A DNA stretch of 64,000 nt, taken from the NCBI RefSeq assembly GCF_007992715.1, contig NZ_BKAU01000005.1, forward strand, positions 248,001 to 312,000. Reading direction: 5' to 3'. Of the stretch, positions 16,602-24,662 are shown one piece after another. The first letter of the stretch is position 1; the number at the start of each line of letters is the position of its first letter. The translations under genes and the position numbers were made by a program. This DNA comes from Chitinophaga cymbidii. Its GTDB lineage: Bacteria > Bacteroidota > Bacteroidia > Chitinophagales > Chitinophagaceae. The notes beneath the pieces were generated by a model. The model saw only the letters and a program-made list of their open reading frames with translations. It made no database searches and was not told the DNA's origin.

Positions 16602-18956
16602 ATGATCTTTAAAATTGCCAAAGCGGAGCTTCGTAATCTTTTCTATTCTCCTGTAGCCTGGTTCCTGTTGATCATATTCTTTATACAATGCGCCATTTTT
16701 TTCACCAACCCTTTGTACAATTCCGCTAATGGCCAGGATATACTATTGGAGAATACACCGTGGTTCATTGACTACGGTCCGGGCAAGTCATTTACAGGCG
16801 CCTTGTTTTCAGCAAATGGACTATTCAGGAATATAGCGAACAACCTCTATCTTTTTGTGCCGCTGCTGACCATGGGGCTGTTCAGCCGGGAGTTAAACAA
16901 CGGCAGCATCAAGTTATTGTATTCTTCCCCAATTACAACCAACCAGATCGTTTTTGGCAAATACCTGGCCGTAGCGATCTTCAACTGCATGTTAATTGTT
17001 ATTGTCGGCGTTTTTATGTTGACAGGTGTTTTTGTGATCAGGTCAGCTGAATGGGGCGTGCTGCTGTCGGCAGTACTGGGTTTTTACCTGCTTGTTTCCG
17101 CCTATGCGGCGATCGGTCTTTTTATGAGCACGCTCAGCAGCTACCAGCTGGTGTCTGCCATCAGCACATTTTTAATTGTTTTTGTGCTGACCCGGATCGG
17201 CTCGCTCTGGCAGCAATATGATTTCGTCCGCGACCTTACCTGGTTTCTTTCCTTGCAGGACCGGACGGACAGGATGACACAGGGCCTGCTGCCCACGAAG
17301 CACGTGATCTATTTCATGGTGATCATTTGCATGTTTCTTGGTTTTACCCTCATCAAACTGAACAGTACCCGCAAACACAAGCCCTGGTTTGTCCGGGCCA
17401 TGCAATATACCACCGTACTGGTCATAGCGCTGGTTATCGGCTATGTCAGCTCCAAGCCAAGATTTACGGCCTACCTGGATGCCACTTCCGGAGATTTCCA
17501 TACGGTAGGGCCACGCACACAGGAGATACTGAAAAGCATGGATAAAGGCCCGCTCGAAGTAACGCTCTATACCAATGTACTCGGCACCAACGCTGCACAT
17601 GGATTACCCAGAGCGCGAAATGCATACCTGGGACTCCTTTGGGAAAAATACCAGCGCTTTAAACCGGATATGAATTTCAGGTATGTCAACTATTATGATC
17701 ATGACAGCGCGATAATGGGGAACAGTGTGTATGCCATGTTTCCCGGTAAAACGCTTGAACAGATCGCCGAAAAAGCAGCACAGGCATATCAGCTCGACCC
17801 GGATGATTTTGTATCGCCCGGGGATGTCAGGAAGGAGGTTGACCTGCGGCCGGAGAACCTGAAGCTGGTGATGCAATTGAAATACAACGGCCGAACGGAA
17901 TTTTTGCGGACGTTCAGGACGCCGGAGATCTGGCCCAAAGAGATCAATGTCAATGCCGCACTAAAGCGGCTGATGCAGGATACGATCCCCAGGGTAGTAT
18001 TTGCCGCGGGAAACTGGGAACGTTCTCCTTTCAAAACCGGGCAACGGGAGTATTCGTTGCTTTTTACAGGGAAAAGCGAGAACTATTCCCTTATCAATAT
18101 CGGGTTTGACGTAGATACCATTGTTTTAGACAGCGCCGCCATCCCGGAAAACACCTCTACGCTTGTACTTGCCGATCCCAAAAGCCAGTTAAGCGAAAAA
18201 GCGGTTGCCGGTATAAAGGAATATATCGATAAAGGCGGCAACATGATGATCCTGGGTGAACCGGGTAAACAGCACATACTCAACCCGGTTTTGCAACAGC
18301 TCGGTGTACAACTGCTGCCAGGGACCATTGTGCAGCCCACTTATGATGAGATGCCGCATATTTTTTACCCGGTATACGCCGATTCCGCGCTGGATATCGC
18401 GGAGGAAACAGCATTTCTGAACAGGAAGTGGAAATTGAAAAGAAAAGAACTAAAGCCCACCACGCCGGATGATCCATTGAGAATGTCCATATCCGGGGCA
18501 ACCGGGCTTGTCATTGCCGGGAATGGGCCGTTTAAAGCGGAAACGTTGCTGAAAGCGGCCGATACGGCGGCGGCCTGGGTAAAAATGGGGCCGGTGGTCA
18601 CGGATTCCGCAGCGCCGGTATTCAGCCCCCGGGCGGGTGATATCAAAGGCAACTTCCCGGTGGCCACCATGCTCACCCGTAATATAAATGGCAAACAACA
18701 ACGGATCATCGTATCCAGCGATGCGGATTGGGCCAGCAACCTCTATAAGGGTTCTACGCCATATGGACAGGCTTTCTTCAGCTGGCTGGACAATAACAGA
18801 TTTCCGATTTACGATCCTTTCAAAGCTCACCAGGATAACCTGTTGCTCATCACACGAAAAGGAGCTGCCACATTAAAAGTGTTATACATATGGGTATTAC
18901 CGGCATTGCTATTGATCGGCGCAGCTATTTTGCTGATCCGCCGCAAAAGAAAATAA
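16602..18956 (+). CDS. GldF-GldG-like fused ABC-2 permease and auxiliary periplasmic protein
   Basis: 784 residues. The N-terminal 260 residues are an ABC-2 permease with about six transmembrane helices (FYSPVAWFLLIIFFIQCAIF first; motif LYSSPITTNQIVFGKYLA). A further helix (about 267-287) begins the GldG-like part, a large periplasmic region (about 290-750; PLEVTLYTNVLG, GNMMILGEPGK, IIVSSDADWASN). It ends with a C-terminal membrane anchor and RRKRK. GldF and GldG are separate proteins in Flavobacterium; the fused form is common in other Bacteroidota. The GldA-like ATPase lies 66 bases upstream and a MutS-like gene 33 bases downstream. The transported substrate is unknown. Confidence 0.88.
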   Translation: MIFKIAKAELRNLFYSPVAWFLLIIFFIQCAIFFTNPLYNSANGQDILLENTPWFIDYGPGKSFTGALFSANGLFRNIANNLYLFVPLLTMGLFSRELNNGSIKLLYSSPITTNQIVFGKYLAVAIFNCMLIVIVGVFMLTGVFVIRSAEWGVLLSAVLGFYLLVSAYAAIGLFMSTLSSYQLVSAISTFLIVFVLTRIGSLWQQYDFVRDLTWFLSLQDRTDRMTQGLLPTKHVIYFMVIICMFLGFTLIKLNSTRKHKPWFVRAMQYTTVLVIALVIGYVSSKPRFTAYLDATSGDFHTVGPRTQEILKSMDKGPLEVTLYTNVLGTNAAHGLPRARNAYLGLLWEKYQRFKPDMNFRYVNYYDHDSAIMGNSVYAMFPGKTLEQIAEKAAQAYQLDPDDFVSPGDVRKEVDLRPENLKLVMQLKYNGRTEFLRTFRTPEIWPKEINVNAALKRLMQDTIPRVVFAAGNWERSPFKTGQREYSLLFTGKSENYSLINIGFDVDTIVLDSAAIPENTSTLVLADPKSQLSEKAVAGIKEYIDKGGNMMILGEPGKQHILNPVLQQLGVQLLPGTIVQPTYDEMPHIFYPVYADSALDIAEETAFLNRKWKLKRKELKPTTPDDPLRMSISGATGLVIAGNGPFKAETLLKAADTAAAWVKMGPVVTDSAAPVFSPRAGDIKGNFPVATMLTRNINGKQQRIIVSSDADWASNLYKGSTPYGQAFFSWLDNNRFPIYDPFKAHQDNLLLITRKGAATLKVLYIWVLPALLLIGAAILLIRRKRK

Positions 18957-18989
18957 CCAATCATCTTTCCTGAATTAAACAGCATATAC

Positions 18990-20297
18990 ATGACCGCCAG
19001 ATTATTGGAGACAGACGAACAGACGCTGGACGACCTGGGCATTTTTGGAAGGCAGGAGGCCGAAGGCATCTTCGGTATTTATAACCACACGCATTCCCGC
19101 GGCGGCGAAAAATTGCTGCGGGCGTGGTTTAATGCACCCCTTGCAGACAAGGAAGGGATCAATAACCGCCTGAACACGATAGAACAGTTCGCGTTGAGAA
19201 AAACAGGCTTTCCTGTAAACGGCAGTGTGCTGGACAGAATAGAGAAATACCTGGTCCGTACGCCCGATGATGATAACGATGGCCTCCCTCAAAATACGCT
19301 GAGCGAAAAAGAAACCGTTGACGGTGTTGTGGCTACCATTGAGTTGCTGCAGAGCATGAAGGCATTTTCTGATACTGCGGATGCCACCAGCCTTCCAGCC
19401 TACAGCGCGGAAAGGAATGAACTGGCCGGTCTTTTAGCGGATGCTGCTTTGGCGCCGGCGTTAAAGGAAAAACTGAAAGGCAAACTTTCTTATTCAGCCG
19501 TCACCGCATACGATCAGCTGTTCAGGAAAAGGGTGCATACACAGCTGGAGCAATTGTTACACTATGTGTATACGCTGGATGTATACCTGTCTGTCGGCCG
19601 GCTTGCTGAAAAGAACGGCTACGTTTACCCCCGTGTTACAGAACCGGGAACAGCAACACTGCTCATAAAAGGCGTCGTTCATCCCGCGCTGAAAAATGCG
19701 GTGGGGAACGACATAGCGATGCGCCCCGGCCATAACGTTATTTTTCTGACAGGCGCCAACATGGCGGGAAAATCCACCCTGCTGCGTTCCATCAGTGTAG
19801 CGGTGTACCTGGCCCATATGGGTTTCCCCCTTGCCGCCAAAGCGATGGAGTTTTCGGTCATGGACGGGATGTACACCACCGTGAACCTGCCGGATAACCT
19901 GGGTATCGGCGCCAGTCATTTTTATATGGAAGTGCTGCGCGCAAAAAAGATCGCAGTGGAGCTGAGCCAAAGGAAATCCCTTTTCGTCATTTTTGACGAG
20001 CTTTTCAGGGGCACGAATGTAAAAGACGCGCATGAAGCGACTGTAGCCATTACCAGCGCCTTTGCAAAGAATCACAGCAGTCTTTTTATTATATCCTCAC
20101 ATATTGTGGAGGCAGGTGAAGAATTAAAGCAGGAGCCTGCCATTCGTTTTCAATATATGCCCACGGAGATGAATGGTAATGTTCCTGAATATCCCTATAC
20201 ACTGCGGCAGGGCATTACCGATGACCGGCACGGCATGGTGATCATACGGAATGAAGGGATATTGGACATATTGAAGGAAGGGAAGAAGGTGCGGTAA
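18990..20297 (+). CDS. Short MutS-like ATPase, first of a tandem pair
   Basis: 435 residues. The N-terminal part (about 1-210) matches the MutS core/lever region (TLDDLGIFG, GGEKLLRAWFNAPLADKEGI). The C-terminal part is a MutS ABC-type ATPase with Walker A GANMAGKST (about 254-262), LGIGASHFYMEVLRAKK, Walker B LFVIFDELFRGTN (about 331-343) and the switch histidine in SSHIVEAG. The mismatch-reading domain I and connector domain II of MutS are missing, and no Smr nuclease domain (as in MutS2) is present. Ordinary mismatch repair is therefore unlikely. It begins 33 bases after the GldFG fusion and 24 bases before its paralogue. Function unknown. Confidence 0.88.
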   Translation: MTARLLETDEQTLDDLGIFGRQEAEGIFGIYNHTHSRGGEKLLRAWFNAPLADKEGINNRLNTIEQFALRKTGFPVNGSVLDRIEKYLVRTPDDDNDGLPQNTLSEKETVDGVVATIELLQSMKAFSDTADATSLPAYSAERNELAGLLADAALAPALKEKLKGKLSYSAVTAYDQLFRKRVHTQLEQLLHYVYTLDVYLSVGRLAEKNGYVYPRVTEPGTATLLIKGVVHPALKNAVGNDIAMRPGHNVIFLTGANMAGKSTLLRSISVAVYLAHMGFPLAAKAMEFSVMDGMYTTVNLPDNLGIGASHFYMEVLRAKKIAVELSQRKSLFVIFDELFRGTNVKDAHEATVAITSAFAKNHSSLFIISSHIVEAGEELKQEPAIRFQYMPTEMNGNVPEYPYTLRQGITDDRHGMVIIRNEGILDILKEGKKVR

Positions 20298-20321
20298 GTC
20301 AAATACTTTAAAGATGATGAT

Positions 20322-21644
20322 ATGAATTTCAGTATAGATAAGCAAACGCTTGATGAGCTGAACCTGATGGGCAAGTTTCGCCAGGGTTCAATCTATCATA
20401 TGTTTAACCAGGTAAAAACAGGCGGAGGCGAACAATTGCTTGACCAGATGTTTCGCAACCCGTTGCAGGATGTGGCCGCTATCAATAACCGCAGCAAAGT
20501 ATTCCGTTTTTTCCAGGACGCAGGGTGTGAATTTCCCTTTGATGTACAGCACGTCAGCCAGATGCGGGAATACCTGGATGAAAAAAGCGGCAAGAGCGAA
20601 ATACTGGTACTGGCGGATACGGTGATAAAAAAGTGTTTGTCCGCGCTGACGCACGATGAACGCTATAAAAGAAAAATACAGGGCCTGCAGGCGACCATCA
20701 TCACGCTTGCCAGATGTCATTCGTTCCTGGAAACACTGGCGCCGGAAGAGCCTTACCGCTCCCGGATCAATACCATCAAAACAATACTGGCTGACAGGCG
20801 CATAGAAAAGTTGAGAAATATCGATATCTATACCACGCTGCCGGTCCGTTTGCTCGCCCATTACGATCATCTTTTAAAAAGCAGGCTGAACAAAGAGCTG
20901 GAAGCTGTTTTATCCTTTATATATGAGGTGGACGTATATATCGCGGTAGGCGGCGTGGCGCAAAGCAGGGGCCTGCGCTATGCCATTGCACATCCCCCGG
21001 AGGATAATTTTCTTTCGGCCACCGGGTTGTTCCATCCCGGTGTGCCTCATGCTGTTGGCAATGATATATACATGCATAAAGATACCAATGTGCTGTTTCT
21101 TACGGGCGCTAATATGGCCGGTAAGTCAACATTGATGAAGTCATTGGGCATTGGCTTGTACCTGGCGCACATGGGCTTCCCGGTGGCGGCTGAAAGCTTC
21201 GGTTTTTCGATCAGGGAAGGTCTGTATTCTTCCATTAATGTGGCTGATAACATTGGTTTGGGATACAGTCATTTTTATGCGGAGGTGGTGCGCGTAAAAC
21301 AGGCCGCATTGGCAGCGGCTGCCGGAAAAAGGTTGCTGCTGATGTTCGACGAGCTATTCAAGGGCACCAACGTAAAAGATGCTTATGACGGTACATTGTC
21401 GGTGACCGAAGGCTTTGCTGATTACAGGGAATGCATGTTTGTGATCTCTACACATATTATCGAAGTAGGGGCGCCGCTGAAGAAAAATAATAATATCCGT
21501 TTTGCGTATATGCCCACGGTTATGGATGGGCCTCATCCGCGGTATACTTATCAAATGAAGGAAGGCATAACAGAAGACCGGCAGGGGATGATGATCATCC
21601 GGCAGGAAGGCATACTTGAGCTTTTAAACAGCGCGCAGGCATAA
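20322..21644 (+). CDS. Short MutS-like ATPase, second of a tandem pair
   Basis: 440 residues, the same architecture as the gene before it. A MutS-core-like N-terminus (TLDELNLMGKFRQGSIYHMF, GGGEQLLDQMFRNPLQDVAA) precedes an ATPase with Walker A GANMAGKST (about 261-269), LGYSHFYAEVVRVKQ, Walker B LLLMFDELFKGTN and STHIIEVG. Both copies end with a matching GITxDRxGMxIIRxEGIL block, so they arose by duplication but have diverged well beyond the ATPase motifs. Two retained paralogues suggest a heterodimer, as in eukaryotic MutS complexes; this is inference. It is the last gene of the same-strand run that begins with the sigma factor at 7887. Confidence 0.88.
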   Translation: MNFSIDKQTLDELNLMGKFRQGSIYHMFNQVKTGGGEQLLDQMFRNPLQDVAAINNRSKVFRFFQDAGCEFPFDVQHVSQMREYLDEKSGKSEILVLADTVIKKCLSALTHDERYKRKIQGLQATIITLARCHSFLETLAPEEPYRSRINTIKTILADRRIEKLRNIDIYTTLPVRLLAHYDHLLKSRLNKELEAVLSFIYEVDVYIAVGGVAQSRGLRYAIAHPPEDNFLSATGLFHPGVPHAVGNDIYMHKDTNVLFLTGANMAGKSTLMKSLGIGLYLAHMGFPVAAESFGFSIREGLYSSINVADNIGLGYSHFYAEVVRVKQAALAAAAGKRLLLMFDELFKGTNVKDAYDGTLSVTEGFADYRECMFVISTHIIEVGAPLKKNNNIRFAYMPTVMDGPHPRYTYQMKEGITEDRQGMMIIRQEGILELLNSAQA

Positions 21645-21694
21645 AAAACAGAATGATCCCTTAAATAATAAATGCAATATTGTTGCAAATATTA

Positions 21695-21702
21695 TATATT
21701 TG
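21695..21702 (+). promoter_or_regulatory. Candidate -7 box TATATTTG for the 21895-30253 operon
   Basis: TATATTTG matches the Bacteroidota -7 consensus TAnnTTTG exactly. No TTTG is found at the -33 distance. It lies 193 bases before the ATG at 21895, in the only sizeable gap before that gene run. The leader that would follow contains CAATCGG (21749-21755) paired with CCGATTG (21769-21775). Confidence 0.4.
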
Positions 21703-21894
21703 CTCCCATAAACGGTACGAAGCAGCTTACCCGGAAACATGATTTTCCCAATCGGATCAATTCTTTTTCCGATTGCGTAAACTTCTGTTTCTCCCGCCAC
21801 ATACCTTCGCGGCGGAAATTTGTACGAACTATACCAATTCCGGTTGACTTTCATCCCGCCCTGAACTGCTTCGAGACCAATAAAATGCATTATA

Positions 21895-24048
21895 ATGAAA
21901 GGGATTATTATCAGCCTTGCCGCGCTGAGTGTGACAACTGCGTATGCGCAAAAAATTGAGGGACCATCCGTTACATCGAAAACAAGCTTCGCCATCGTAG
22001 TAGACGATTCTACTTATTTACAGGCTGCAAAAGAGATCAACGCTTACAGGTTGGCCATCGAGGAATCGGGGTTGGGTACTTACATTGTACATCATCACTG
22101 GAACAGGCCGGAGGAGATCAGGAAGGTGCTGAAAGAACTGCACGCCCGGCCGCAGCAGCTGGAAGGGGCTGTACTGATCGGCGATATCCCGGTGCCCATG
22201 GTCCGCGATGCGCAATACCTCACTTCTACGTTCAAAATGAACCAGAAGATCAGCTGGCAGCGCTCCTCCGTACCTTCTGACCGCTTTTATGACGATTTTC
22301 ACCTGGAATTCGATTTCATCAAGCAGGACAGCCTGCAGAAAAACTATTTCTATTACAGCATCAATCCGGACGCGGCGCAACAGGTCCATCTCAGCATCTA
22401 CTCCGCGAGGATCAAGCCGCCGGTAGTGCCTGGCAAAGACAAATACACGCTGATCCGCGAATACCTTCGCAAAGTGGTGGCCGGCAAAAAGCAGCAGAAC
22501 AGTCTTGACAATATGTTCGTCTCCACCGCGCACGGCTACAACTCGGAATCCGTCAACTCCTTTGCCGGAGAGCAGATGGCGCTGCGGAACCAGTTCCCGG
22601 CCCTGTTCCTGCCCGGCAATACCATCCGGTTTTTCCACTTCACCAACGATCGCGCGCTGAAGTTCCATCTGCTGAAAGCCTTGCAGCTGCCGGAAACAGA
22701 CCTCGCCGTCATGCATGGTCATGGGGACAGCGATATTCAGTTGATCAACGGATATCCTTATGTGTCCAGCCCCACGGAGTCTAAAGAAAATATCCTCCGT
22801 TACCTGCGGTCCAAGATCCGGGCCGCGCAGGAAAGCGGGAAAGACATTGCCGCCGCCAAAGCGAATTATGAAAAGTACCTGGATGTACCGGCGTCGTGGA
22901 TGGACAATGCACTGGACCCCGCAGTGATGAAGGACGATTCCATCTTCAATCATAACCTGGACATCCACATTGAAGATATTATCGCTGCCCGGCCCAATGC
23001 CCGCATGGTATTGCTGGATAACTGCCTCACCGGCTCTTTCCACCTGGATAAATACCTGGCCGGTTATTACCCATTCTCCGAAGGCGGCAATATTGTATCT
23101 GTCGCCAACAGCATAGGCGTGTTGCAGGACCTCTGGGCCACCGAGCTGTTGGGGCTTTTGCAGCACGGCGTTCGGGTGGGGAACTGGTTTAAGCACATTG
23201 CTTACCTGGAAACCCACATCATGGGCGATCCTACTTTTTGTTTCAAAAGCAGCAGCAAGCTTGACCTGAACGCAGCCATCACCGGCAGGCATGACGCCGT
23301 CTTCTGGAAATCCCTGCTGAAAACCCCGGATGCAGACGTTCAGGCGCTGGCGCTCGTACAGCTGGCGGGCAAAATGGATAAAGCGGCTTATTCAACGCTG
23401 CTGAAAGACACTTATTTCAGGTCCGGCTATGAGTCCACCCGCCTGGAAGCGTTCCTGCAGCTGGAAAAGCTGAACAACAGGGACTTTATTACGGTGCTCA
23501 AAGCCGCCACCACTGATCCTTACGAATTCATCCGCCGCCGCTCCCTGTATGCTGCGGGCGAGATCGGAAGCGATGAGCTGGCGCCCGCCATCGCCAATAT
23601 GATCGCATATGACATGCATTCCGAACGTATTGCCTTCAAAGCGCAGACGGCTATGACCTTCATCAACGAAGGGCCGATGCTGGAAGCGCTGAAGAAACAC
23701 GACGCGGACAAGAAGATCATCGCAGCCGTTACCCGCAACGGTCAGAAGATGAAAGAGCTGGCGGATACTATGCTTGATGCTTCAAAGCCGGACAAAAAAA
23801 GGATCGCCGAGATCACCATGATGCGCGCATACCGCTATCATCAAGCCGTACCGGCACTTATCACCATTGCGAAAGACGCGGGCAGCAGCGAGCCGGTAAG
23901 ACTGGCGGCGCTGGAAGCATTGAGCTGGTTCCCCCGTTCCTGGAAAAGGGATGATATCATCGCGCTTTGCAGGGAAGCTGCCGGCGGAAACGGGTACACT
24001 GCTGCTTTAAAAGCACAGGCACGCAAGAACTTAAACATCTTTCAATAA
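21895..24048 (+). CDS. Exported C25/caspase-like (clan CD) putative cysteine peptidase with C-terminal HEAT repeats
   Basis: 717 residues with a signal peptide ending near AYA-Q (residue 19). Residues about 30-460 resemble gingipain-type C25 peptidases: a hydrophobic strand ends in LAVMHGHGD (H274/H276), another ends in MVLLDNCLTGSF (C377), and a downstream helix and strand reach the GDPTF element (about residue 444). The His-Gly then Cys order is the clan CD dyad layout. Residues about 470-717 are helical HEAT-like repeats (RRRSLYAAGEIGSDELAPAI). Activity is inferred, and a non-catalytic scaffold is possible. It heads a same-strand run with a small exported protein and a TonB receptor; its stop overlaps the next start (TAATG). 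Confidence 0.72.
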   Translation: MKGIIISLAALSVTTAYAQKIEGPSVTSKTSFAIVVDDSTYLQAAKEINAYRLAIEESGLGTYIVHHHWNRPEEIRKVLKELHARPQQLEGAVLIGDIPVPMVRDAQYLTSTFKMNQKISWQRSSVPSDRFYDDFHLEFDFIKQDSLQKNYFYYSINPDAAQQVHLSIYSARIKPPVVPGKDKYTLIREYLRKVVAGKKQQNSLDNMFVSTAHGYNSESVNSFAGEQMALRNQFPALFLPGNTIRFFHFTNDRALKFHLLKALQLPETDLAVMHGHGDSDIQLINGYPYVSSPTESKENILRYLRSKIRAAQESGKDIAAAKANYEKYLDVPASWMDNALDPAVMKDDSIFNHNLDIHIEDIIAARPNARMVLLDNCLTGSFHLDKYLAGYYPFSEGGNIVSVANSIGVLQDLWATELLGLLQHGVRVGNWFKHIAYLETHIMGDPTFCFKSSSKLDLNAAITGRHDAVFWKSLLKTPDADVQALALVQLAGKMDKAAYSTLLKDTYFRSGYESTRLEAFLQLEKLNNRDFITVLKAATTDPYEFIRRRSLYAAGEIGSDELAPAIANMIAYDMHSERIAFKAQTAMTFINEGPMLEALKKHDADKKIIAAVTRNGQKMKELADTMLDASKPDKKRIAEITMMRAYRYHQAVPALITIAKDAGSSEPVRLAALEALSWFPRSWKRDDIIALCREAAGGNGYTAALKAQARKNLNIFQ

Positions 24049-24650
24049 TGAAACAGTTACTGGTATTACTGCTGCTGGCGCAAACAGCCCTGGCGCAAAC
24101 AAAGCAACGGCCCGTTCTGCCGGCAGATGTGCAGGTCCGTGTAGCACTGATGGCGGCGCCTGAAGAGTTTCGGGACAGCGCTACCGTGATCGGCTACACG
24201 CCCGACGGAAAAGTGACCACACTACGGGAGGGCACGAATGATATGGTCTGCCTCGCTCCGAACCCCAGGCAGTCCGGCGTATACGTATATGCCTATCCAA
24301 GGCGCCTGGAGCCCTTCATGGCCCGTGGCCGGGAGCTGGCGGCGCAGGGAAAGAACATCCATCAGAAAGACGAGGTGCGCGAAGCCGAGATCAACGCCGG
24401 CACGCTTTCGTTCCCGAAAGCCCCCACCATCCTGTACGGATATTGGGGCAAGAGTGAAGACCTGGTGAAAGAAACGGGAGAGATAAAGAACGGGCAGCGC
24501 CGGTACGTAGTATATGTACCCTACGCCACCGGGGCCAGCACGGGCCTTCCCACAACGCCTGGTATCCCGGGCATGCCCTGGCTGATGGGAGCCGGCACAT
24601 TCAAAGCACATATTATGATCAATCCCGAAACGATGGGACATACACATTAA
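24048..24650 (+). CDS. Small exported protein of unknown function
   Basis: 200 residues. A clear signal peptide (MKQLLVLLLLAQTALAQ) is followed by a probably beta-rich body. I do not recognise the family. Visible features are ATVIGYTPDGKVTTLREGTN and a glycine/proline-rich stretch (LPTTPGIPGMPWLMGAGTF) near the C-terminus, which ends ETMGHTH. The ATG overlaps the stop codon of the C25-like gene (TAATG), implying translational coupling; a longer frame upstream is rejected because it lacks the signal peptide. It may be a partner or substrate of that putative peptidase. The TonB receptor follows at once. Confidence 0.75.
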   Translation: MKQLLVLLLLAQTALAQTKQRPVLPADVQVRVALMAAPEEFRDSATVIGYTPDGKVTTLREGTNDMVCLAPNPRQSGVYVYAYPRRLEPFMARGRELAAQGKNIHQKDEVREAEINAGTLSFPKAPTILYGYWGKSEDLVKETGEIKNGQRRYVVYVPYATGASTGLPTTPGIPGMPWLMGAGTFKAHIMINPETMGHTH

Positions 24651-24662
24651 TTGACATCATCT

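Noticed and set aside
15615-18956. A gliding-motility locus, based on GldA/GldFG similarity
   Set aside because: No other gld, spr or por genes are nearby, and the genes sit inside a SusC/SusD operon. A dedicated transporter is more likely.
21645-21894. A riboswitch (cobalamin, TPP or FMN type) in the leader of the TonB receptor operon
   Set aside because: I could not find the conserved core boxes of any of these classes; only a 7-bp hairpin and AT-rich promoter-like DNA are visible.
22018-23292. A 424-codon minus-strand frame inside the C25-like gene
   Set aside because: It is a shadow of the plus-strand gene; its composition is that of a translated complement and no protein features are visible.
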